Below, in pieces: positions 1-6,560 of a stretch of DNA of 7,845 nt. Under the pieces are notes generated by a model. That model had not been told where the DNA came from. It searched no databases and saw nothing but the letters and a program-made list of their open reading frames with translations. The translations under genes and the position numbers were made by a program. Source of the DNA: Candidatus Aminicenantota bacterium (GTDB lineage: Bacteria; Acidobacteriota; Aminicenantia; Aminicenantales; UBA8522); the NCBI GenBank assembly GCA_003524335.1, contig DQHV01000019.1:13632-21476 (forward strand), in the 5' to 3' direction. Positions within the stretch are counted from its first letter, which is position 1. Every line of letters starts with the position of its first letter.

Positions 1-577
1 CGGTGAGTCTGGCGTTGTGGGTGGAGAAGCCGGTGAATCGAACCTTGCCATCCTTCTTCAGCTGGTCATAGGCCGACAGAATCTCCTGATTGCCGAGGAG
101 CGGCGAGAGGTCGCCGACCCCATGAGCCATGGCCACATCCACGTAATCGGACTGGAGACGCTTGAGGCTGTCTTCCATCCGCTTGATTACAGAGGCCTTG
201 TCGATTTTTTGGCGGAAATCGTAGGGGTGCTTGGTGGTAATTATGACCTTGTCGCGGACTTCCTTGAGCCCCTGGCCGACGTAGGTTTCTCCCCTCCCCC
301 GCAGATAGCCCTCGGCGGTGTCGAAATAGTTAACGCCGCATTCCTGGGCATAGCGGAGCACGTTGCTTTCGAAAAGGGATATCGCTCCGCAGGAGACGTC
401 CGAGACTTTGAGTCCGGTCTTTCCCAGCGGATTGTATTTTTTTATTTTTGGCGTCGCCGGTCCCCCTTGACCGGCACGGACTCCAACCGGTTCGGCCTCG
501 ATCCGGTGGGCGACGCCAAGACCTGCGACGCCCGAAGCCAGCGCCGCCAAAAAATTTCGTCTATTCAAGCGGGACAT
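1..577 (-). CDS. Tat-signal aldo/keto reductase, C-terminus cut off by window edge
   Basis: The first 192 residues of an aldo/keto reductase, a family that reduces carbonyls or oxidises alcohols with NAD(P)H on a TIM barrel. The stop lies beyond the left edge. Residues 1-32 look like a twin-arginine signal: NRRNFLAAL (residues 5-13), a hydrophobic Ala/Gly/Leu stretch, then a possible cleavage near IEAEP. The family's catalytic tetrad is present: D86 in FDTAEGY, Y91 in the same motif, K116 in TTKHP and H152 in MAHG. An early barrel strand (YNPLGKTGLKVSDVSCG) starts at residue 49. The ATG at 577 has a strong Shine-Dalgarno 4 nt upstream. The gene follows the LolA-like gene by 17 bp and is probably co-transcribed with it. 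The family call is secure. The exported location is inferred from the signal, and the substrate is unknown. Confidence 0.9.
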   Translation of the reverse strand, partial: MSRLNRRNFLAALASGVAGLGVAHRIEAEPVGVRAGQGGPATPKIKKYNPLGKTGLKVSDVSCGAISLFESNVLRYAQECGVNYFDTAEGYLRGRGETYVGQGLKEVRDKVIITTKHPYDFRQKIDKASVIKRMEDSLKRLQSDYVDVAMAHGVGDLSPLLGNQEILSAYDQLKKDGKVRFTGFSTHNARLT

Positions 578-581
578 GAAT

Positions 582-588
582 CCTCCTT
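582..588 (-). promoter_or_regulatory. Ribosome binding site of the aldo/keto reductase gene
   Basis: AAGGAGG lies 4 nt before the ATG at 577 on the minus strand, inside the 17-bp gap after the upstream stop codon. It supports the start that gives a full twin-arginine signal. Confidence 0.8.
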
Positions 589-594
589 CTTTCC

Positions 595-1662
595 TTATTT
601 TTTCCTGGCCTCGATCGGCGCCAAGGGTTTCAGCTTGGGGGCGATAGAGGCCGTGTCCACGGCGATAAATTGGATGACATAGGTGTTGCCGCCCCGGGGC
701 ATGGGCATCATCAGCCGGGCGCCCTGGGCCAACTCGTTTTGGTTCGGGACCTCGCCGGATGAGGCGTAGAAGACCACTTCGGATTCCACGCCCTCAACCA
801 GGAAGGACAGCTTGTCGCCGGTCCGAAGCCCGGCTTTCTCGATGTCGACCTTCCTCCAGTTCGTGCTAATCGACAGGCCATACGGAGAAGAGTTGAAATC
901 CAGGACGTTGCCTTTCAGCTGGCCGGGCCCGGCTTCGGTCGCCCCGACATTGACTTCGAGCCGGGAAAAGAAATCCCCTGGGAGCAGCTGGTTCAGTTTG
1001 ACCTCGGTGACTTCGGCCAGGTTGCCCCGTGTGCCAACTTGGGAACTGAACCAGGAAAGGGGAATGTTAAGCCCCTCGGCAGGCTCGAAGAGGCCGAAGT
1101 CGGTGTTGACCTCATAGATATCCCCGTCGGTGGTTTGGCCCTGGAAAACAAGCCTCTTCAGGCGGAAATCGTCCGGCCGCAGAAAAAAATCGACCTTAAC
1201 GGCCCCGGGTTTGGCTAACGTCAAGTGGTAGAGCTTCTCCGGTCCGAACGCGGCCAAACCCTCCAGCTTGAGCTGGCCTTCAAACTTCCACAGGGAAAAG
1301 AGCCCGGCGTACAATCTGGCCGAGGTCAGGTAAACGGTTTTCTCCGGGTCTGGGATTTCGGCAACGGAGTTGTAGGAATTGCGCTGGACCCGGCCGTCCT
1401 TGACCAGGATGACTTCGGTGACGACAGGGTCTTTGCCTGTACTGAGCTTAAGCTCCCCGCCCGCAGCGACAACGAACCTGGTGTTGCCGGTCCTGAAAGT
1501 GAGGTTCTGGACCTGGCTGAGCTTTTCTCTGCCGCCCGAAGCCTCGATATTCTTTTGGACGATGGCCTTCAGGGAAAGGTCCTCGCCGGCTGAGGACAGA
1601 CTGCCAAGAGCCATCAAGAGGAAAACCGCGGCGGCAGTTCCGGCCAATATCGATCTCTTCAT
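595..1662 (-). CDS. Exported LolA-like protein of unknown function
   Basis: A 355-residue exported protein. Residues 1-25 form a Sec signal peptide: K2-R3, a hydrophobic core, and likely cleavage at SSA|GE (25/26). There is no lipobox cysteine. The mature part opens with the helix LKAIVQKNIEASGGREKLSQ (31-50), an opening common in LolA-like outer-membrane lipoprotein-sorting proteins. Beta-rich sequence follows, including a LYHLTLAKPG...FFLRPDDFRLKRLVF section (144-173) that resembles the LolA-like 'substrate strand, then converted to coefficient' pattern. The C-terminal part (about 250-335) is not typical of LolA. It contains EKAGLRTGDKLSF (275-287), which resembles a PDZ-domain turn. The ATG at 1662 has AAGGAG 6 nt upstream and a promoter 31 bp upstream; the TAA is at 597-595. 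It heads a two-gene unit with the reductase. A periplasmic role is inferred. The family call is moderate and no ligand can be named. Confidence 0.75.
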   Translation of the reverse strand: MKRSILAGTAAAVFLLMALGSLSSAGEDLSLKAIVQKNIEASGGREKLSQVQNLTFRTGNTRFVVAAGGELKLSTGKDPVVTEVILVKDGRVQRNSYNSVAEIPDPEKTVYLTSARLYAGLFSLWKFEGQLKLEGLAAFGPEKLYHLTLAKPGAVKVDFFLRPDDFRLKRLVFQGQTTDGDIYEVNTDFGLFEPAEGLNIPLSWFSSQVGTRGNLAEVTEVKLNQLLPGDFFSRLEVNVGATEAGPGQLKGNVLDFNSSPYGLSISTNWRKVDIEKAGLRTGDKLSFLVEGVESEVVFYASSGEVPNQNELAQGARLMMPMPRGGNTYVIQFIAVDTASIAPKLKPLAPIEARKK

Positions 1663-1668
1663 GTTTCG

Positions 1669-1674
1669 CTCCTT
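1669..1674 (-). promoter_or_regulatory. Ribosome binding site of the LolA-like gene
   Basis: AAGGAG lies 6 nt before the ATG at 1662 on the minus strand and fixes the start that gives the signal peptide. Confidence 0.8.
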
Positions 1675-1693
1675 CTCGTATAAAACGCGGGTT

Positions 1694-1723
1694 ATTATAG
1701 CCGAGGAAGCGAATCAATGCCAA
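1694..1723 (-). promoter_or_regulatory. Sigma70-type promoter for the LolA-like/reductase unit
   Basis: On the minus strand a -35 box TTGGCA (1723-1718) is followed by an 18-bp spacer and a perfect -10 box TATAAT (1699-1694). Transcription should start near 1687, giving a leader of about 25 nt that contains the AAGGAG site. The 31 bp between the -10 box and the ATG equals that of the lipase promoter at 3973-4002. The box match is direct; activity is inferred. Confidence 0.75.
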
Positions 1724-1758
1724 GCCCAGGCCTGCGAAATCAAGAGGCTTCCTTATCC

Positions 1759-1786
1759 AGCCAGGCCCCGATCCGGTCGGCCGGCT
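1759..1786 (-). terminator. Candidate terminator or 3'-end hairpin after the acyltransferase gene
   Basis: Immediately after the TGA of the acyltransferase gene, the minus strand can fold into a GC-rich stem. AGCC, GGCC and CCG pair with CGG, GGCC and GGCT around a GAT loop: 11 pairs, interrupted by a GA bulge on one side and a T bulge on the other. The following bases (GGATAAGG) contain no T-run, so this is not a classical intrinsic terminator. It may stabilise the 3' end of the message or be chance in GC-rich DNA. Confidence 0.35.
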
Positions 1787-3253
1787 TCAGGAGGATTCTT
1801 GTCCCGGTGTCGGCGAATCCTGTGGCCAGCCCGAGGACGGACTGAACAGACGCAGGTGGGCGATGGAGTTGGCGTAGTACCGGAGCAGGGTCATCTCCCC
1901 GGGCGCCGCCCTGAAGGTACCACCGTCCTTCAGAACAAGGTGCCGCAGCACAAGGGACCTCAGGCCGACCTCCACCGTATAATCCAGACTCCTCCGGGGA
2001 AGATAGACTCGAGCTCCCGTCTCCCCGAGCCGTTCGATAAGTCCTTCGACTTCCCCCTTGAGCTCGGCCTCGCGGTAGATCCGCCCCGGATTGTCGACGA
2101 GAACCGTCGAGACGAGGGAGACAGGGAGGGCGGGGATGGTCCGTCCGACAGAGTCGAGCAGCTCCCTCGCCAAGCCGCGGACATGAGGAGCTCGTGCTTC
2201 AGGAGTGAGCGTCCTGAAGTCGATTCCCCGGGAACGGACATAATCCCGCAATGAAACCGGCAAGCCGAAATGCAACACCGCATACCCGAGCCTGTGCCAG
2301 CCCCCGCGGGCCATGAGCAGAAGGTTGCGTCCGATAAAACGCAGAGTGACGGCTGCCGCCGCAATCCCCCGCTTTTTGTTTGCGCCCGGGACCTGGTCCA
2401 GCACCAGGCTCCTGTCCTCGAGGACGCGGTCGTAGTTGACGCCGACGGGAACAAACACGACGTCCCGCTCCCCGCCGGGTTCGAACCGGCGGAGGATATA
2501 GTCCAGGATCCCGGCCTTGGGCTCCTGGAGGCTTCCGTCCCGGCTCAGTTTGCCCTCCAGATATACGGCCTGGACCTGCCCGCCTTCGACCGCCATCTGT
2601 ATGTAGGCGGCCAGGACCCTGCGGTAAAGGGTGCTGCGGGATCCCCTCCGGACGAAATAGGCTCCCATGGATTTGACAAGCGGGCGGACGGGCCAGAATC
2701 CGGCCCATTCGCCGACGGCGAAGCTCGGCGGGGCCCAGGCCCGCGTCAGGTATCCGAGCAAGACGTAGTCCATGTTGCTCCTGTGGTTCATCAGGAATAC
2801 GAGACTCGAGGTCGGAGCGATCCCGGCCAGCTTGACCTCGTCGGCATAGACGCGGCGGACCCGGTAGAGGACCCGGGCAATGGTGAGCCCCACGAGGCTC
2901 CCGAGGTAATAATACGCAAACGCATGGAAACTTGGGACGATCTCCTCGGCGTAATCCCGGACCCTTCTCAGGGCGGCCTCTGGGGCGGATCCGTGCTCAC
3001 GGCAGTAGTCGTCCACCGCCGAGAGGACCTGGGGATCGGAAACGAGCCTTTCGATGAGCGTCCGGCGCCGCGCGACCTTGAATGCAGGGACGAGGAGGTG
3101 GAACCGCTTCTTCACTTTCTCCAGGAAACGCTCTTCCCGGCGGGCGAAAAACCTCCGGACGACCGGAAGAAGGGCCCGGTCGGCGAAGGCCCAGGCGAGA
3201 AGCGCGCCCAGGATGACGGCCAGCCAGAGAGGAAGGACCACTGTCTTCGCCAC
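1787..3253 (-). CDS. plsB: Glycerol-3-phosphate acyltransferase, PlsB family
   Basis: A 488-residue membrane-associated acyltransferase. It probably acylates glycerol-3-phosphate at sn-1, the first step of phospholipid synthesis. Residues 5-24 are hydrophobic and may anchor it, with a second hydrophobic stretch at about 111-127. The acyltransferase blocks are in order: NHRSNMDY (156-163, the HX4D motif with H157 and D162), GAYFVRRGSRSTLYRRVL (197-214), YLEGKLSRDG (231-240) and VVFVPVGVNYD (265-275). LLRYYANSIAHL (456-467) near the C-terminus matches the PlsB-type ending. It is shorter than E. coli PlsB (about 807 residues). Block III reads EG-KL-SR where PlsB usually has EG-GR-SR. The start is GTG; an in-frame TAA lies six codons upstream and AAGGT sits 9 nt before it. 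The gene follows the lipase gene by 22 bp. The family is well supported; the acceptor (glycerol-3-phosphate or another alcohol) is less certain. Confidence 0.85.
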   Translation of the reverse strand: MAKTVVLPLWLAVILGALLAWAFADRALLPVVRRFFARREERFLEKVKKRFHLLVPAFKVARRRTLIERLVSDPQVLSAVDDYCREHGSAPEAALRRVRDYAEEIVPSFHAFAYYYLGSLVGLTIARVLYRVRRVYADEVKLAGIAPTSSLVFLMNHRSNMDYVLLGYLTRAWAPPSFAVGEWAGFWPVRPLVKSMGAYFVRRGSRSTLYRRVLAAYIQMAVEGGQVQAVYLEGKLSRDGSLQEPKAGILDYILRRFEPGGERDVVFVPVGVNYDRVLEDRSLVLDQVPGANKKRGIAAAAVTLRFIGRNLLLMARGGWHRLGYAVLHFGLPVSLRDYVRSRGIDFRTLTPEARAPHVRGLARELLDSVGRTIPALPVSLVSTVLVDNPGRIYREAELKGEVEGLIERLGETGARVYLPRRSLDYTVEVGLRSLVLRHLVLKDGGTFRAAPGEMTLLRYYANSIAHLRLFSPSSGWPQDSPTPGQESS

Positions 3254-3262
3254 GGCACCTGT

Positions 3263-3267
3263 ACCTT
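3263..3267 (-). promoter_or_regulatory. Ribosome binding site for the GTG-started acyltransferase
   Basis: AAGGT lies 9 nt before the GTG at 3253 on the minus strand, in the gap after the lipase stop (TAA, 3278-3276). A second AGGTG is only 2 nt from the GTG and is too close. Because an in-frame TAA occurs just upstream, this GTG is the earliest possible start. Confidence 0.55.
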
Positions 3268-3275
3268 TTTATGGA

Positions 3276-3941
3276 TTATTGCGGTTCGCGAAGAAAAACG
3301 CCATGGCGTAGGAAGTGGGTGATCTGATCGATCACTCCCTTATGGCGCATGATGAACGTATGGCTGTAAGGCACGACGAGGAAATCCTTCATCCCGGGGA
3401 CTTTCGTCCGCTCGACACCGACCTTGCCGTCGTTGGGCCCCGGAATGATGCGACTGGAGACGGGGTCCCCGGTCTTCTGCCCGGCGATCACGCCGAGTTC
3501 GAAGCGGACGGGGCCCAGGCTCTTGAGAAACCGGTCGGCGGTCCCCAGTTGCTGTCCGGCCGGCCCGTGCAATATTTTAAAAACGGAGCTGTCTTTGAGC
3601 AGGTCCACGAGTTCGCTCCCCTGGTTGGGCGGGCCGAGCATCACCACCCGGCCGAGCTCCCCCAGCTGATGGTGCTTCAGGTAATACCGGACGATGATCC
3701 CTCCCATGGAATGCGTCACGAAATGGATCCGGGGGTGCGGCCCCCGTTGGAGGGATTCCAGGACCTCATGAAGGACCTCGTCGGCTAGATATTCGATGGA
3801 GTGTTTCCGTGAAGGGTAGTCGACGACGACGGGGACGTAGCCCTCCTGGCCCAGGATCTGGGCGGTTTTTTTCATGGAACGCCCGGTCCGGGCAAGGCCA
3901 TGCAGCAGGACGACGGTGTCTTTTCTCGGCATCGAAATCAT
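3276..3941 (-). CDS. Alpha/beta-hydrolase, lipase/esterase type
   Basis: A 221-residue serine hydrolase of the small lipase/esterase type. Visible motifs are VVLLHGLART (10-19, strand plus oxyanion-hole HG), THSMGG (76-81, nucleophile elbow with S78), NDGKV (170-174, likely acid D171) and SHTFIM (193-198, likely base H194). MLGPPNQGS (101-109) after the elbow is typical of lipase-like members. There is no signal peptide or membrane segment, so it probably acts in the cytoplasm. The ATG at 3941 (or the in-frame ATG at 3932) lacks a Shine-Dalgarno site, although a good promoter lies 31 bp upstream. It precedes the PlsB-family gene by 22 bp, which suggests ester cleavage linked to lipid turnover. 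The fold is secure. The substrate (acylglycerol, lysophospholipid, thioester or other ester) is not shown by sequence. Confidence 0.87.
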   Translation of the reverse strand: MISMPRKDTVVLLHGLARTGRSMKKTAQILGQEGYVPVVVDYPSRKHSIEYLADEVLHEVLESLQRGPHPRIHFVTHSMGGIIVRYYLKHHQLGELGRVVMLGPPNQGSELVDLLKDSSVFKILHGPAGQQLGTADRFLKSLGPVRFELGVIAGQKTGDPVSSRIIPGPNDGKVGVERTKVPGMKDFLVVPYSHTFIMRHKGVIDQITHFLRHGVFLREPQ

Positions 3942-3972
3942 GGCGGCAGTCTAGCCTAGCCACGCCGCGTTC

Positions 3973-4002
3973 ATTATAGGCCAAACCTCCCGGCTTAGCC
4001 AA
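3973..4002 (-). promoter_or_regulatory. Sigma70-type promoter for the lipase/acyltransferase unit
   Basis: On the minus strand TTGGCT (4002-3997), an 18-bp spacer and TATAAT (3978-3973) form a near-consensus promoter in the gap between the mannosidase stop and the lipase start. Transcription should begin near 3966, giving a leader of about 25 nt. The box spacing and the 31-bp distance to the ATG equal those of the promoter at 1694-1723. The -35 box overlaps a small palindrome (GGCTAAGCC), which could be chance. Confidence 0.75.
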
Positions 4003-4056
4003 TTCTCGAGCCGACGTCGCCTTGAATCACCCAAACGCGAATGTCCCGGCTCCCGC

Positions 4057-6558
4057 CTAGGATTCGGAGATCAGGTCCGCGTCGCGCCAGGAGCCCGAGC
4101 GTTCGACCCTCAATGTCTTGATCTCGAAAGGTTTGAACTCGAAGATGATAACGCGCAGGGGCTGTTGCAGGACCAGTCGGGCCGGGGTTTCATGTCCGGA
4201 GGTTTCATGAAGACGAAGGATGAGCGCCTTCCCGTCCCAAGAGCGTTTGCAGGCGGTCAGGCGGATGTTGGCAGGCTCCAAGGAAAGGAGTGACGTTATC
4301 AGGGCATCCTCGGGGTCATCTTTTGCTAGACTTTTCTCGATTCTCCCGCCGCTTTCTGCCTGGCTCTGCTCCCCACGGACGGTTATTTCACCCAGGGGGA
4401 GGTGCGCCAAAGCATGAGGCGGACCGTTCAGCCAGTCGGCAAGCGAGGCGACCGAACGGCGGACTTTCTCGGCATCGCCGGCCGTGACGAGAAACCGCAT
4501 CTCGTGGACGCCCTGGTCCATGAATTTCCGGGCCGGCGATTCCGCCAGTTTGAACCCGCGTTCGTGGCAGTAGGCCGCGCTCCGCAAGGCGGAGATCCGC
4601 AACTCGCCGTCCTTGAAATCGAGACCATGCTGGCCGTTCCCGATGACCGCCAGGGCTATGCCGCTTTCCTCCCGCTCTTCTTCGATGAGCGCCCAACGGC
4701 TGAAGACATGTTCCTGGCCGTCGGCGGCGCGCTCGATCGCGCCTCCCGGCACCTCGCAGAGAAGCCGGCCGCTGCGAAACGCAGTCGGCACGGCCAGCTT
4801 CAACATGGCCCGCTCTTCATTCCAGTGGACGCGCAGGCGGAATTCAAGGACGGGCCAGGCCGGAAAGCCCAGCACATGAAAAATAATCCGGCTCTTTTTG
4901 TAGGTCAAGACGGATTCGGTGATCGTGCGGACAGGACCTTTTTCGATAACCCTCAGGCTTCCCGGCGCGAAGCGAAACCGGCCCGCGACCTCCCGATACT
5001 CCCAGCGAGCGGTCCCCCAGGAATCTCCCTCGTCCTTGATGACCAGCGGTTCGAACAGCGGAGCGGTGAGAAGCGGAGCTTTGTTCCGAGTGCGGAGAGA
5101 GGCGATAAGTCCCCTATTCCTATCTATATTATATGTTAGCTCGGGATTTGCCGGACGACTGACTCTGATCCTCCTTTTTCCGCGAAAAGCCTTCACCTCA
5201 AAGCGGGCGGCGCCGACGCCCGGAAGCTCAGCCATGAAGCAGACTTTCTTTCGCCAGCTAAAAGGCAGGAGCGATTCCGGCTGCTCTTCCTGGGAAAGAA
5301 CCTCCCGGCCGTCGCGGCCGAAAACCCGGAGATGCCACTCCCCCTTCCAGAACGGCCGGTAGTCCGCCACGCACTCGACTTCAACGGGAACTTTGGTCAG
5401 GGAGGGGTTTGAGTTGAGAATAGTAACGGGCAAAGGAACGCACCCTCGGGCCGGGAGCGACCGGTTAAAAGCCGAGGCTGCTCTCAAACGCAGCCGACGC
5501 GTCGTCTCCAGGACCTTCCCGTAAAGGTCAAGAGCGTCCTTCTCCGCGGGCTCGGAGCACGAGCCCGTCAGGATATCGTGGAAATCATTAACGAGATGAT
5601 CGCGCCAGGCCTCACCCAGATCCTCTTCCGGAAACTCAGCGCCCGTCAGCCACCAGGAAGCGGCGCAGAGTGTTTCGGCCTGAACGAGGGCGGCCAGGCT
5701 TTCCTCGGCTTTCCTTTTGACCCGAGAAAGCGAGGTGTAACAGCCAGTGAAAACACGCTGCAGGTCGCCCCCGACGACCGGCGCTTGTCGGCCCGCGGCT
5801 CTGAGCGCCTCATAAAGCCGGTCCGGCGTACTGTGGATGATCTCGATCCGTTTCTCTCTGGCGATGAACGCATCGATCGCGGCGAGCGCTTCCCGGGTCG
5901 CCCCGCCGCCATGATTGCCCAATCCCCAGAAGACCGGCACGTCCCGCCGGAGCCGGAGCGCCAGCTCAACACCCTCGCCCATTTTCTCTTCGATGTTATC
6001 CCGCTCGCTGTGATAGAGCCCGGTCTCGATGCGGAGAGTCAGAATCTCCGATCCGTCAACTCCGCGCCATCGGTAGAGGTCGGCCGGAAGGCTCAGTTCC
6101 TCCTTCTGCGGCCTCATATGAATGTACATCCTGTAGCCGGTCCGCTTCAGGATCTGCGGCAGCCCGCCGCTATGGCCGAAGGAATCGAAGCTATAGGCGA
6201 CCCGCGGCTTCGCCCGGAATTTCTCCCGGAAATACCGCCGGCCCTCGGCAATCTGCCGGATGATTGATTCCAGCCCCGGCATGTTCACATCCGGCTGGAG
6301 GTACCAGCCTCCCGCTATCGACCATCGGCCCTCTCGGACCAGCGCCTGTATCTCCCTGAAGAGCGCCGGGTCATACTTCTCAACCCAACGGTAGAGAACG
6401 GCCTCGTTGTGGTTGAAAATGAAGCCTTTGTGCTCGCGGAGAAGGATCGCCGCATTCCGGAAGGTGGCGATCGCTTCGGAGGCGCCTTCATCCCAGCGCC
6501 ATTGCCACACGGGATCAAGATGCGCATTGCAGATGAGATGTACCCGCAGCCGCGCCAT
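4057..6558 (-). CDS. GH38 alpha-mannosidase, cytoplasmic
   Basis: An 833-residue glycoside hydrolase family 38 enzyme; the family uses a zinc ion and an aspartate nucleophile to cleave alpha-mannosides with retention. Family motifs, with expected zinc ligands H13, D15, D125 and H327: NAHLDPVWQW (11-20, H13 and D15), YSFDSFGHSGGLPQ (122-135, D125 also the expected nucleophile), WGLGNHGGGAT (211-221), TGCYTSLSRVKRK (271-283) and NDFHDILTGSC (324-334, H327). The catalytic barrel and helical region fill about 1-360; the rest is the usual beta-rich C-terminal part, ending in IIFEFKPFEIKTLRVER. There is no signal peptide, so the substrate must be cytoplasmic. The ATG is 2 bp after the symporter stop, with GAGGT inside the symporter's last codons as ribosome site, suggesting translational coupling. 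A rare-codon, AT-rich patch encodes residues 474-484. Whether it acts on mannosylglycerate, glycan fragments or another mannoside cannot be read. Confidence 0.93.
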   Translation of the reverse strand: MARLRVHLICNAHLDPVWQWRWDEGASEAIATFRNAAILLREHKGFIFNHNEAVLYRWVEKYDPALFREIQALVREGRWSIAGGWYLQPDVNMPGLESIIRQIAEGRRYFREKFRAKPRVAYSFDSFGHSGGLPQILKRTGYRMYIHMRPQKEELSLPADLYRWRGVDGSEILTLRIETGLYHSERDNIEEKMGEGVELALRLRRDVPVFWGLGNHGGGATREALAAIDAFIAREKRIEIIHSTPDRLYEALRAAGRQAPVVGGDLQRVFTGCYTSLSRVKRKAEESLAALVQAETLCAASWWLTGAEFPEEDLGEAWRDHLVNDFHDILTGSCSEPAEKDALDLYGKVLETTRRLRLRAASAFNRSLPARGCVPLPVTILNSNPSLTKVPVEVECVADYRPFWKGEWHLRVFGRDGREVLSQEEQPESLLPFSWRKKVCFMAELPGVGAARFEVKAFRGKRRIRVSRPANPELTYNIDRNRGLIASLRTRNKAPLLTAPLFEPLVIKDEGDSWGTARWEYREVAGRFRFAPGSLRVIEKGPVRTITESVLTYKKSRIIFHVLGFPAWPVLEFRLRVHWNEERAMLKLAVPTAFRSGRLLCEVPGGAIERAADGQEHVFSRWALIEEEREESGIALAVIGNGQHGLDFKDGELRISALRSAAYCHERGFKLAESPARKFMDQGVHEMRFLVTAGDAEKVRRSVASLADWLNGPPHALAHLPLGEITVRGEQSQAESGGRIEKSLAKDDPEDALITSLLSLEPANIRLTACKRSWDGKALILRLHETSGHETPARLVLQQPLRVIIFEFKPFEIKTLRVERSGSWRDADLISES

Positions 6559-6560
6559 CC

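Noticed and set aside
1704..1753. A 7-bp inverted repeat (AGGAAGC / GCTTCCT) flanking the LolA-like gene promoter
   Set aside because: Arms of 7 bp separated by 36 bp are weak evidence, with no extension on either side.
2270..3322. A 350-codon open frame on the plus strand opposite the acyltransferase gene, and similar long plus-strand frames near 17-682, 4402-5139, 5578-6267 and 7029-7679
   Set aside because: They mirror minus-strand genes with clear family motifs. Their translations are low-complexity, rich in Arg, Pro and Gly, with no recognisable domain, as expected for shadow frames in GC-rich DNA.
3951..3974. A tiny reading frame beginning at the ATG that overlaps the lipase -10 box
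   Set aside because: The ATG lies upstream of the expected transcript start and the frame stops after seven codons.
3766..4002. A 78-codon minus-strand frame overlapping the start of the lipase gene
   Set aside because: It is a different frame across the lipase start, its beginning lies inside the promoter, and the translation resembles no family.
3973..4019. Small palindromes near the lipase promoter (CGACGTCG at 4012-4019, GGCTAAGCC over the -35 box) as operators
   Set aside because: Palindromes of 8-9 bp are expected by chance in a gap this long, and neither matches an operator I recognise.
5128..5133. A perfect TATAAT on the minus strand inside the mannosidase gene
   Set aside because: No acceptable -35 box occurs 16-19 bp upstream and no start codon with a ribosome site follows. 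It is explained by the AT-rich rare-codon patch.
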